This document shows, piece by piece, positions 43,746 through 51,308 of a DNA stretch of 64,000 nt. The DNA lies in contig NZ_CP029617.1 in NCBI RefSeq assembly GCF_003945545.1, positions 5,441,001 through 5,505,000 on the forward strand, written 5' to 3'. The position numbers and the translations under genes are program-made. The DNA comes from Streptomyces sp. WAC 01529. Lineage in GTDB: Bacteria > Actinomycetota > Actinomycetes > Streptomycetales > Streptomycetaceae. The notes under the pieces are model-generated. The model was not told where the DNA came from, ran no database searches, and saw only the letters and a program-made list of their open reading frames with translations. The stretch's first letter is position 1, and the number at the start of each line of letters is the position of its first letter.

Positions 43746-44876
43746 TCACAGCCAGCCGTTGCGCTTCAGGGTCCGGTGGATCGCGAAGCAGACGCCGCCG
43801 ATGAGGGCGAGCACCATCGGGTAGCCGAACCGCCAGTGCAGTTCGGGCATGTGGTCGAAGTTCATGCCGTACACCCCGCAGACCGCGGTCGGCACGGCGA
43901 TGATCGCCGCCCACGAGGTGATCTTGCGCATGTCCTCGTTCTGCGCGACGGCGGCCTGCGCGAGGTTGGCCTGGAGGATGGAGTTGAGCAGTTCGTCGAA
44001 GCCGATGACCTGCTCCTGGACGCGCGTGAGGTGGTCGGCGACGTCACGGAAGTACTTCTGGATGTCGGGGTCGACAAGCCGCATGGGCCGCTCGCTCAGC
44101 AGCAGCATCGGGCGGAGCAGCGGCGAGACGGCCCGCTTGAACTCCAGGACCTCGCGCTTGAGCTGGTAGATCCGCCCGGCGTCGACACCGCGCGCGGTCC
44201 CCTTGCCCTTGCTCGGCGCGGAGAAGACCTCGGTCTCGACCTCGTCGATGTCGTCCTGCATCGCGTCGGCGACCGCGAGATAACCGTCGACGACGTGGTC
44301 GGCGATGGTGTGCAGGACGGCGGAGGGGCCCTTGGCGAGCAGCTCGGGGTCCTCCTGGAGGCGCCGGCGCAGGGCGCGCAGCGAGCCGTGTCCGCCGTGC
44401 CGGACGGTGATGAAGAAGTCCCGTCCGGTGAAGCACATCACCTCGCCGGTCTCCACGACCTCGCTGGTGGCGGTGAGTTCTTCGTGCTCGACGTAGTGGA
44501 TGGTCTTGAAGACGGTGAACAGGGTGTCGTCGTAACGCTCCAGCTTGGGCCGCTGGTGGGCGTGGACGGCGTCCTCGACGGCGAGCGGGTGCAGCCCGAA
44601 CTCGGCCGCGATACCGGCGAATTCGGCCTCGGTCGGCTCGTGCAGGCCGATCCAGGCGAAGCCGCCGTGGCGGCGCACCTGGAGCATCGCCTCGTGCGGG
44701 GTGAGGGTGTCGGCGCACTCCATGCGCCGCCCGTCCGTGTACACGGCGCAGTCGACGACCGCGGACGCGGCCTCGCGGGTGGCGTCGTAGGAGTACGAGG
44801 ACGTGGAGGGGTAGGAGGTGCCGTCCTTGCGGAGCGAGGGGCGGACGGCGGCACGGAGGTCGCGGATCATCGACAT
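43746..44876 (-). CDS. corA: CorA-family magnesium/cobalt transporter
   Basis: A 376-residue inner-membrane divalent cation channel. The long soluble N-domain (~300 residues, HAHQRPKLERYDDTLFTVFKTIHYV) is followed by two C-terminal helices with the pore signature YGMNF (in GVYGMNFDHMPELHW), the usual GMN motif. The ATG at 44876 has AAGGAG spaced 7 bases. A long frame extends upstream into the leader but lacks a suitable site. The gene has an unusually long 5' leader with an upstream mini-ORF (45127-45174) and a hairpin (45226-45246). It is part of a magnesium neighbourhood with the MgtE-sensor gene. Confidence 0.94.
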   Translation of the reverse strand: MSMIRDLRAAVRPSLRKDGTSYPSTSSYSYDATREAASAVVDCAVYTDGRRMECADTLTPHEAMLQVRRHGGFAWIGLHEPTEAEFAGIAAEFGLHPLAVEDAVHAHQRPKLERYDDTLFTVFKTIHYVEHEELTATSEVVETGEVMCFTGRDFFITVRHGGHGSLRALRRRLQEDPELLAKGPSAVLHTIADHVVDGYLAVADAMQDDIDEVETEVFSAPSKGKGTARGVDAGRIYQLKREVLEFKRAVSPLLRPMLLLSERPMRLVDPDIQKYFRDVADHLTRVQEQVIGFDELLNSILQANLAQAAVAQNEDMRKITSWAAIIAVPTAVCGVYGMNFDHMPELHWRFGYPMVLALIGGVCFAIHRTLKRNGWL

Positions 44877-45126
44877 GGGCAGGCTCCTTCGAAGGAGGCC
44901 GCCTGCGACGGTTGGAACTGCCCGGAATGGGGACGTCCTACTGCGGAGATGTTTGGCACGTCCACAAAGCGGGGAGCACCGCACCGGCGCGGTGGCAGCT
45001 TCGCTACTGACACAGATCAGAGAACTCAGACAGATCAGGTGGAAACGAAGTGCTCTTCCGTCGCACACGGCACGGACACCGCGAGCGGTGTGTGCGGGTG
45101 CTTCTGCAGCTACCGAGCTGCGTGAT

Positions 45127-45174
45127 TCATCGGGCGGAAGAGCGGGTGGTACTGCACGGTCGACTTCGGTCCAT
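45127..45174 (-). CDS. Candidate leader peptide (uORF) upstream of corA
   Basis: A 15-codon ORF, MDRSRPCSTTRSSAR, whose ATG (45174-45172) is preceded by GGAGGAGG (45192-45185) with a 10-base spacer, the strongest ribosome site in the region. It ends ~250 bases before the corA ATG. Position, strong site and Arg/Ser/Pro-rich content suggest a translated leader that may tune corA expression; such leaders are known for bacterial Mg2+ transporters. It could also be chance. Confidence 0.45.
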   Translation of the reverse strand: MDRSRPCSTTRSSAR

Positions 45175-45225
45175 AGCAGCCCCACCTCCTCCGGCCGGTC
45201 CCCCGTAAGGGAAGTCCCATGCGCC

Positions 45226-45246
45226 CTCTGCGCCCGTGGCGCAGAG
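45226..45246 (-). ncRNA. Perfect 9-bp hairpin in the corA leader region
   Basis: CTCTGCGCC (45226-45234) and GGCGCAGAG (45238-45246) with a 3-base loop, lying about 50 bases upstream of the mini-ORF start on the minus strand. It may be part of a structured leader RNA or an operator. No poly-T tail follows in either direction. Confidence 0.4.
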
Positions 45247-45376
45247 TCAGTGTCTGTCCGCAGGACTTGAAAGCGACGCTTCTGCGTGCTGCCCTGGGCC
45301 AGCGGCCAACACTATCAGCCGACTGAAGTGTCAAGCCCCCGCTTTGCCTTTCACTGACGAGTTCTATGCTCACGTC

Positions 45377-45961
45377 ATGGCTGATGTTCTTGCGCTGGTC
45401 GAGGCCCGTCTCCGTACTGGCCTGGGGGAACCGGACGCACGCGCCGCGGTGACCTTCCTCGGCACCGACCGGATCGAGGTGCTGCGGTTCACGGACGGCG
45501 ACGTGGTGCGCTATGCCACGCTCGGCATGTCCGCCCAGCCGATGACCGACCCGACCGCCACGCTCGCCGACCCCGTCAAGGGCCCGCGTGCCGAGCTGGT
45601 GCTCTCCGTGCGAGGAGGGCTCGCCGACACCGACAAGGTGCTGCGCCCCCTCGCGGTGCTCGCCGCCTCGCCGCAGGTCGAGGGCCTGGTCGTGGCCCCC
45701 GGCGCCTCGCTGGACACCGGCGAACCGCTGTGGCCCGGCGCGCCGTTCACCTCGGTGCTCGTCGCGGAGCCCGGCGGTCTGGTGGAGGACCTGGACCTGG
45801 CCGAGCCGATGGACCCCGTACGTTTCCTGCCGCTGCTGCCGATGACGCCGAACGAGGCGGCGTGGAAGCGGGTGCACGGGGCGGCGGCCCTCCAGGAGCG
45901 CTGGCTGAGCGGCGGCACGGACCTGCGCGATCCGCTGCGCAAGTCCGTGTCCCTGGACTGA
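45377..45961 (+). CDS. Suppressor-of-fused (SUFU)-domain protein
   Basis: A 194-residue cytosolic protein. Blocks such as MSAQPMTDP, AELVLSVRGG, PGASLDTGEPLWPGAPFTSVLVAEPGG and FLPLLPMTPNEAAWKRVHG are those of bacterial SUFU-domain proteins, which often act as immunity or accessory proteins. No toxin gene lies beside it here. There is no ribosome site; TATGCT (45365-45370) ends 6 bases before the ATG, so the transcript is probably leaderless. It is convergent with the MFS gene, with 18 bases between stops. Confidence 0.8.
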   Translation: MADVLALVEARLRTGLGEPDARAAVTFLGTDRIEVLRFTDGDVVRYATLGMSAQPMTDPTATLADPVKGPRAELVLSVRGGLADTDKVLRPLAVLAASPQVEGLVVAPGASLDTGEPLWPGAPFTSVLVAEPGGLVEDLDLAEPMDPVRFLPLLPMTPNEAAWKRVHGAAALQERWLSGGTDLRDPLRKSVSLD

Positions 45962-45979
45962 GATCTCGTACGGAGAGCC

Positions 45980-47233
45980 TCAGTCGGCGAAGACGGTGAC
46001 GCCGTCCTCGGTGGCGTGCTTCGGCTCGAGCTCCTCGGCCTCGTGGGCGAGTGAGGCGCGCCGCACCCAGACCACGCCCGCCCCGAGCACCGCCGTGACG
46101 GCCGCGACCACGAACGGGACGTGGACGTCGCTCCACTCCTCGATCTTCGGCGCGAAGAAGGGCGCGGCGGCCGCGGCGAACCACCGCACGAAGTTGTAGC
46201 CCGCGCTGGCGACCGGACGGGGGGCGTCGGAGACGCCGAGGGCGAGTTCGGTGTAGACGGTGTTGTTCACGCCGATGAAGGCGCCGGACAGGATCGTGCA
46301 GATGATGGCCGCGGTGTGGCCGCCGTAGCCGAGGACGAGCACGTCCACGGCGAGCAGGACGAGCGAACCGCCGAGCACCCTCAGCGACCCGAACCGCTCC
46401 TGGAGCCGCGGCGCGACGAGCACCGAGAAGACCGCGAGCAGCACACCCCAGGCGAAGAAGACCGCGCCCGACTTGTACGGGGTCATGTCCAGCACGAACG
46501 GCGTGAAGGCCAGCACGGTGAAGAACGTGTAGTTGTAGAAGAACGCCGAGGCCGCCACCGAGGCGAGCCCGCCGTGGCCGAGGGCCCTGACCGGGTCGAG
46601 CAGGGACGTCTTCCTCGCGGGCCTCGGCTGCTCCTTGAGGAACGCCGTGACGCACAGGAAGCCGATCGCCATCAGCGCGGCCGTGCCGAAGAACGGGTAG
46701 CGCCAGCTGGCGTCGCCGAGCACCGCGCCGACCAGCGGCCCGCACGCCATGCCGAGGCCGAGCGCCGACTCGTACAGCAGGATCGCGGCCGCGCTGCCCC
46801 CGGCCGCGGCGCCGACGATGACGGCCAGGGCGGTCGACACGAAGAGCGCGTTGCCGAGCCCCCAGCCGGCCCGGAACCCGACCAGCTCACCGACCGAGCC
46901 AGAGGTGCCGGAGAGGGCGGCGAAGACGACGACGAGCGCGAGGCCGAGCAGGAGCGTCTTCTTGCCGCCGATACGGCTGGAGACGAAGCCGGTCACCAGC
47001 ATGGCGACGGCGGTGATCAGGAAGTACGAGGTGAACAGGAGGGACACCTGGCTCGCACTGGCGTCCAGGCCCTTGGCGATGGAGGGCAGGATCGGGTCGA
47101 CGAGGCCGATGCCCATGAAGGCCACGACGGAGGCGCCCGCCGTGGCCCACACGGCCTTCGGCTGGCGCAGGATGCCGCCCGATCCGGCGTCGAACGGATC
47201 CCCTTCGGCGGGACCTCCCGTGCTGCTGTGCAT
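45980..47233 (-). CDS. MFS drug-efflux-type transporter
   Basis: A 417-residue major facilitator with 12 predicted helices. The N-half begins AVWATAGASVVAFMGIGLVDPILPSIA, followed by the loop SRIGGKKTLLLG (motif A-like) and the antiporter-type glycine-rich helix 5 (LLYESALGLGMACGPLVGAVLG). It resembles multidrug or sugar exporters. A GGAAGGAG site (47241-47248) lies 7 bases before the ATG. Its promoter carries a dyad between -35 and -10 (47269-47298). It ends with a hydrophilic acidic tail (HEAEELEPKHATEDGVTV). Confidence 0.9.
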   Translation of the reverse strand: MHSSTGGPAEGDPFDAGSGGILRQPKAVWATAGASVVAFMGIGLVDPILPSIAKGLDASASQVSLLFTSYFLITAVAMLVTGFVSSRIGGKKTLLLGLALVVVFAALSGTSGSVGELVGFRAGWGLGNALFVSTALAVIVGAAAGGSAAAILLYESALGLGMACGPLVGAVLGDASWRYPFFGTAALMAIGFLCVTAFLKEQPRPARKTSLLDPVRALGHGGLASVAASAFFYNYTFFTVLAFTPFVLDMTPYKSGAVFFAWGVLLAVFSVLVAPRLQERFGSLRVLGGSLVLLAVDVLVLGYGGHTAAIICTILSGAFIGVNNTVYTELALGVSDAPRPVASAGYNFVRWFAAAAAPFFAPKIEEWSDVHVPFVVAAVTAVLGAGVVWVRRASLAHEAEELEPKHATEDGVTVFAD

Positions 47234-47268
47234 ACAGCCGCTCCTTCCGAGTTCGTTGGCGTATGCAC

Positions 47269-47298
47269 ATATTAAGTTAGAGAGGCTAAAGAGTGCAA
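47269..47298 (-). promoter_or_regulatory. MFS promoter with TTAG-N5-CTAA operator in the spacer
   Basis: On the minus strand, TTGCAC (47298-47293) and TAATAT (47274-47269) are 18 bases apart, a good housekeeping promoter ~30 bases upstream of the start codon. The spacer holds TTAG-CCTCT-CTAA (47289-47277), an inverted repeat with the form bound by many MarR/TetR-type repressors. A repressor here would block RNA polymerase, consistent with inducible efflux. No regulator gene of that type is adjacent. Confidence 0.7.
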
Positions 47299-47385
47299 GC
47301 TACATCTAAATTTCCCCGGTGACAGGGCCACCGGACGGGTGATCGTCCTTGACGGGGCGACGAGCGGAGAGGACCGTTGGTCGTT

Positions 47386-48027
47386 ATGAGGGGCGAACCC
47401 AGTTGCCCGAAGTGTGGTGGCCGGGTCAGGGCTCCCGGTCTCTTTGCCGACTCCTGGCAGTGCGATGTGCACGGCACCGTGCACCCGTTGCAACCCGTGA
47501 TCCCGCCCAGCGTCGAGGCGCTCCAGGTCGTGGTGCACCGTGCGCAGGTGCCGGTGTGGATGCCGTGGCCCCTGCCGGTCGGCTGGCTGTTCACGGGCGT
47601 GGCCTGCGCGGGGGACGACCGAAGCGGCGGCCGCGCGACCGCGGTGGCCTGCTCCGGACCGGCGCCGCTCGGCGGCGTCGGCGAACTGGTGCTCGTCGCC
47701 GAGGAGCTGGGCGTCGGACTCGGCGCGCGGTATGCCGGCGTCGACGGGCCCGACCCCGGCCCCTATATGAGCGTGGACAAGCCGGCGCACGCCAAGGTGC
47801 ACGCCGCCGGGCGGCCCACGCCGCTGTGGCATGTGTCGGGGACGCCGGACGACCGCGCCGTCTTCGCGGGCGAGGCGCGGGGCCTGTGGCTGTGGGCCAT
47901 CGCGTGGCCGGAGCAGTCGGGGCTCCTGATGTACGACGAACTGGTGCTCACCGATCTCCGGGACGCGGGCGCCGAGGTGGACCTGCTGCCGTGCGGGGCG
48001 CTGTCGCCGCGGTTGCTGTCGCCTTGA
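47386..48027 (+). CDS. DUF6758-like zinc-ribbon protein
   Basis: A 213-residue protein. The ATG at 47386 begins MRGEPSCPKCGGRVRAPGLFADSWQCDVHG, an N-terminal zinc ribbon with CPKC and CDVH. The rest is a ~180-residue domain (VPVWMPWPLPVGWLFTGVACAGDD, GPYMSVDKPAHAKVHAAGRPTPLWHV) without membrane segments. I recall this as a phosphotransacetylase-neighbourhood or DUF6758 protein in Streptomyces; its function is unknown. A TTG at 47377 is a less likely start because it sits only 3 bases after the ribosome site. Confidence 0.78.
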   Translation: MRGEPSCPKCGGRVRAPGLFADSWQCDVHGTVHPLQPVIPPSVEALQVVVHRAQVPVWMPWPLPVGWLFTGVACAGDDRSGGRATAVACSGPAPLGGVGELVLVAEELGVGLGARYAGVDGPDPGPYMSVDKPAHAKVHAAGRPTPLWHVSGTPDDRAVFAGEARGLWLWAIAWPEQSGLLMYDELVLTDLRDAGAEVDLLPCGALSPRLLSP

Positions 48028-48223
48028 GCGGGGGGTGCTCGCGTGCTGGGTGGGGGGTTGCTCGTGCCCTGAGCGGTGAGTGCTTGCTCCCCGCGCGGTG
48101 AGTGCGTGCACCCCGAGCGGCGTCGTGAGGGATGCCTCGTCCGTGGCGGGCGGGGGAGCGTTCGATTCCCGTTATCCTTGAGCGTCCCCGCCGTCCGCCC
48201 CGTCAGAGCCTGGAGTCAGCGCC

Positions 48224-49090
48224 GTGCGCATCGATCTGCACACTCACTCCACCGCTTCCGACGGCACGGACACCCCGGCCGAGCTGGTGCGCAACGCCGC
48301 GGCGGCCGGTCTCGACGTCGTCGCGCTGACCGACCACGACACGACCCGCGGCCACGCGGAGGCGATCGCCGCGGTGCCCCCGGGCCTGACCCTCGTCACC
48401 GGCGCCGAACTCTCCTGCCGCCTCGACGGCGTGGGCCTGCACATGCTGGCGTACCTCTTCGACCCCGAGGAGCCGGAGCTGGCTCGCGAGCGCGAGCTGG
48501 TCCGCGACGACCGGGTGCCGCGCGCCAAGGCGATGATCGGCAAGCTCCAGGAACTCGGCGTGGACGTGACCTGGGAGCAGGTCGCGCGCATCGCGGGGGA
48601 CGGCTCGGTCGGCCGCCCGCACATCGCCGAGGCCCTCGTCGAACTGGGCGTCGTGCCGACCGTCTCCGACGCGTTCACGCCGCAGTGGCTCGCCGACGGC
48701 GGCCGCGCCTACGCCGAGAAGCACGAGCTGGATCCCTTCGACGCGATCCGCCTGGTCAAGGCGGCCGGCGGCGTCACCGTCTTCGCGCACCCCGCCGCCG
48801 TCAAGCGCGGCCAGGTCGTGCCCGAGAGCGCGATAGCCGAGCTGGCCGCGGCGGGCCTGGACGGCATCGAGACCGATCACATGGACCACGCTCCCGAGAC
48901 CCGCACCCGGTTGCGCGGCCTCGCGGCGGACCTCGGTCTGCTGGTCACCGGCTCCAGCGACTACCACGGCAGCCGCAAGACGTGCGTGCTCGGGGAGTTC
49001 ACGACCGACCCCGAGATCTACGGCGAGATCACGCGCCGGGCGACCGGGGCGTTCCCCGTGCCCGGAGCGGGCGGAAGCCCGGCCGCGTAA
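48224..49090 (+). CDS. PHP-domain phosphoesterase (RNase AM/TrpH-like)
   Basis: A 288-residue metal-dependent phosphoesterase. The PHP motifs are IDLHTHSTASDGTDTP (motif 1), ALTDHDTTRG (motif 2), GAELSCRLDGVGLHML (motif 3) and, near the C-terminus, TGSSDYHGS (motif 4). TrpH/YciV-type members cleave 3',5'-nucleoside bisphosphates or trim RNA 5' ends. GTG start at 48224. In Streptomyces this gene lies upstream of marC, as here; co-transcription over a ~160-base gap is possible. Confidence 0.92.
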   Translation: MRIDLHTHSTASDGTDTPAELVRNAAAAGLDVVALTDHDTTRGHAEAIAAVPPGLTLVTGAELSCRLDGVGLHMLAYLFDPEEPELARERELVRDDRVPRAKAMIGKLQELGVDVTWEQVARIAGDGSVGRPHIAEALVELGVVPTVSDAFTPQWLADGGRAYAEKHELDPFDAIRLVKAAGGVTVFAHPAAVKRGQVVPESAIAELAAAGLDGIETDHMDHAPETRTRLRGLAADLGLLVTGSSDYHGSRKTCVLGEFTTDPEIYGEITRRATGAFPVPGAGGSPAA

Positions 49091-49252
49091 CACCGGCGTT
49101 CTGCGCGGGCACCGTCGCTGCCGCCCGCTCTCGCCGCTCTCTCCCTTCACCCCGCTCCACCGTTCCGCTGTTCCGGGCCGGTGGCTGCCGTGCCCTGTGC
49201 CCGGCGGTCTCCTGCGCGGCTCCTTCGTACGACTCTCCGCAAGGCCATCACT

Positions 49253-49858
49253 GTGTTCGACGTCGCCGTCTTCGGCTCCCTTTTTCTCACGCTATTTGTG
49301 ATCATGGACCCCCCTGGGATCACCCCGATCTTCCTCGGCCTGACCGCCGGCCGGCCCGCCAAGGTGCAGCAGCGGATGGCCTTCCAGGCCGTCTGTGTCG
49401 CCTTCGGCGTGATCGCGGTCTTCGGTCTCGTGGGCCATCAGATCCTCGACTACCTGCACGTCTCCGTCCCGGCGCTGATGATCGCGGGCGGGCTCCTGCT
49501 GCTGCTCATCGCGCTCGACCTGCTCACCGGCAAGACGGACGAGCCGAAGCAGACCAAGGACGTCAACGTCGCGCTCGTACCGCTCGGCATGCCACTGCTC
49601 GCCGGGCCCGGCGCGATCGTGTCGGTGATCCTCGCCGTCCAGGACGCCGACAGCGTCGGTACGCAGATCTCCGTCTGGTCGGCGATCGTGGCGATGCACG
49701 TGGTGCTGTGGCTGGTGATGCGGTACTCGCTGCTGATCATCCGCGTCATCAAGGACGGCGGTGTGGTGCTCGTGACGCGGCTCGCGGGCATGATGCTCTC
49801 CGCGATCGCGGTGCAGCAGATCATCAACGGGGTGACGCAGGTGATCAACGGCGCCTGA
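49253..49858 (+). CDS. MarC-family integral membrane protein
   Basis: A 201-residue protein with six helices, the usual MarC/UPF0056 length. The GTG at 49253 starts MFDVAVFGSLFLTLFVIMDPPGITPIFLGLTAG; the proline-rich DPPG turn and the later repeat PLGMPLLAGPGAIVSVI are the two-fold symmetric signature. The family's role is unknown despite its historic link to antibiotic resistance. An AAGG site lies 9 bases ahead. A series of related GACGCCC/TGACG words follows its stop. Confidence 0.9.
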   Translation: MFDVAVFGSLFLTLFVIMDPPGITPIFLGLTAGRPAKVQQRMAFQAVCVAFGVIAVFGLVGHQILDYLHVSVPALMIAGGLLLLLIALDLLTGKTDEPKQTKDVNVALVPLGMPLLAGPGAIVSVILAVQDADSVGTQISVWSAIVAMHVVLWLVMRYSLLIIRVIKDGGVVLVTRLAGMMLSAIAVQQIINGVTQVINGA

Positions 49859-49917
49859 CGCCCTGACGCCCCGACGCCCCGACGTCCTGACGTCCTGACG
49901 TTCGGAAGTGGACGCAC

Positions 49918-49952
49918 GAAGGGCCCCGTACGGCTTGCGTACGGGGCCCTTC
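49918..49952. terminator. Bidirectional terminator between marC and the 50-residue protein gene
   Basis: GAAGGGCCCCGTACG (49918-49932) and its perfect complement (49938-49952) form a 15-bp stem with a 5-base loop. It lies 59 bases after marC and 10 bases beyond the stop of the convergent small gene. Confidence 0.88.
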
Positions 49953-49962
49953 GACGTCTTCG

Positions 49963-50115
49963 TTACGAGGCCGAGGAGTCGGCCGGTCGGATGTAGATGC
50001 GCTGGCCTATCGCTGCGGCCTGCTGCACGATCCGATTGACGGAGGCGGCGTCCACGACGGTACTGTCCACGGCGTTGCCGTCGACGTCGTCGAGTCGCAT
50101 GATTTCGAAGCGCAT
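49963..50115 (-). CDS. Conserved 50-residue protein, unknown function
   Basis: A small gene missed by length filters. The product is MRFEIMRLDDVDGNAVDSTV, then VDAASVNRIVQQAAAIGQRI, then YIRPADSSAS. A GGGAGA site precedes its ATG (50115-50113). I recall near-identical proteins annotated across Streptomyces, so it is likely real. It has a beta-beta-alpha-beta look. Strong conservation for its size makes a housekeeping role plausible. Confidence 0.88.
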   Translation of the reverse strand: MRFEIMRLDDVDGNAVDSTVVDAASVNRIVQQAAAIGQRIYIRPADSSAS

Positions 50116-50353
50116 GAGGCTTCTCCCTTCGTCTGGTCATCCTCCTGAAGGAGAACTACTGGAGATGGCCAGGCTGTTTCCCGGCCATGAAGTGTGGGTT
50201 GCGGAGCTACAGTGCCCCGCGTTCCTGATGGGTACAACGAGTTGCCCCCTGCAAACATTCCCTACGCTAAGGAAATTTTTCGCGAACCTAATTACCCATG
50301 GGTAGCGGCACCAGTTGTGTTCGCTGTGTGACCAGCGGGAGACTGGGTTCCCT

Positions 50354-51289
50354 ATGAACGACGCCGACGCCGAAGACGGAGCCGCCGAGCACGGAGCGGC
50401 CCACATCAGCGCTCAGCTGGAGCGCGCCAACGGGCTGCTGGAGCGCGTGCTCGCCGAGGTGGCGAAGACGCCGTCCACGCACGCGATCTTCGTCGACGCC
50501 GGGTATCTCTACGCGGCGGCGGGCCGGCTCGCCGCCGGGACCGAGGACCGGCGCTCCTTCGACCTCGACGCCGAGGGCCTCATCGAGGCGCTCATCGACA
50601 AGGCCCGCACGATCTTCGCGGACAGCCGTCTGCTGCGCGTCTACTGGTACGACGGGGCCAGGCGCCGCATCCACACCACCGAGCAGCAGTCGATCGCGGA
50701 GCTGCCCGACGTCAAGGTCAGGCTCGGCAACCTCAACGCCAACAACCAGCAGAAGGGCGTCGACTCCCTCATCCGCAGCGACCTGGAGTCGCTGGCCAGG
50801 CACCGCGCCATCAGTGACGCGGCGCTCATCGGCGGCGACGAGGACCTGGTCTCGGCGGTCGAGGCGGCGCAGGGGTACGGGGCGCGGGTGCACCTGTGGG
50901 GCATCGAGGCGCCCGACGGACGCAATCAGGCGGAGCCGCTGCTGTGGGAGGTCGACAGTCAGCGCACGTTCGACCTCGACTTCTTCAAGCCGTACGTGTC
51001 GCGGCGCGCGGCCCTGGCGTACGAGGCGGGGGCGGGCCCCGCGGCGCCGCGGCCCGCCCGCGACGACGTCCGTTTCGTCGGCGCCCAGATCGCCGCGAAG
51101 TGGCTGGCGGCGCGGGGGCGGGAGTCGCTGGTGGGGCTGTTGTCGGGGCACCCGTATCTGCCCGGTTCGGTGGATCAGGAGCTGTTGGTGGAGGCGGAGC
51201 GGCTGCTCCAGTACTCGCTGCGGGGGCAGTCGGATCTGCGCAGGGCGCTGCGGGACGGGTTCTGGGATCACCTGCGGGCGCAGTACTGA
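50354..51289 (+). CDS. NYN-domain (PIN-like) ribonuclease
   Basis: A 311-residue protein. The NYN/PIN-like fold is shown by THAIFVDAGYLYAAAG near residue 40, YWYDGARRRIHT, LNANNQQKGVDSLIRSDLESLA with conserved aspartates, and AALIGGDEDLVSAVEAAQGYGARVHLWGI. The acidic residues of these motifs would bind the metal for RNA cleavage. The ATG at 50354 follows GGGAGA. The C-terminal ~90 residues form a separate helical part. It is divergent from the 50-residue gene; the 238-base gap between them includes an A/T-rich stretch (about 50250-50300). Confidence 0.86.
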   Translation: MNDADAEDGAAEHGAAHISAQLERANGLLERVLAEVAKTPSTHAIFVDAGYLYAAAGRLAAGTEDRRSFDLDAEGLIEALIDKARTIFADSRLLRVYWYDGARRRIHTTEQQSIAELPDVKVRLGNLNANNQQKGVDSLIRSDLESLARHRAISDAALIGGDEDLVSAVEAAQGYGARVHLWGIEAPDGRNQAEPLLWEVDSQRTFDLDFFKPYVSRRAALAYEAGAGPAAPRPARDDVRFVGAQIAAKWLAARGRESLVGLLSGHPYLPGSVDQELLVEAERLLQYSLRGQSDLRRALRDGFWDHLRAQY

Positions 51290-51308
51290 GGGTTTCGGGG
51301 CGGCGCGC

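Larger units (their letters stand above)
44877..45376. promoter_or_regulatory. 500-base divergent intergenic region with corA leader elements
   Basis: Region between corA (leftward) and the SUFU-domain gene (rightward). It holds a candidate leader mini-ORF (45127-45174), a 9-bp hairpin (45226-45246), a TTGACA on the minus strand near 45330 that may be the -35 for corA, and TATGCT (45365-45370) on the plus strand for a leaderless rightward message. I could not match it to the M-box riboswitch from memory. No other gene is supported. Confidence 0.5.

Noticed and set aside
44877-45376. M-box (ykoK) Mg2+ riboswitch upstream of corA
   Set aside because: Only a loose resemblance to one conserved M-box element could be found; the remaining core sequences were not seen. 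A covariance search would settle it.
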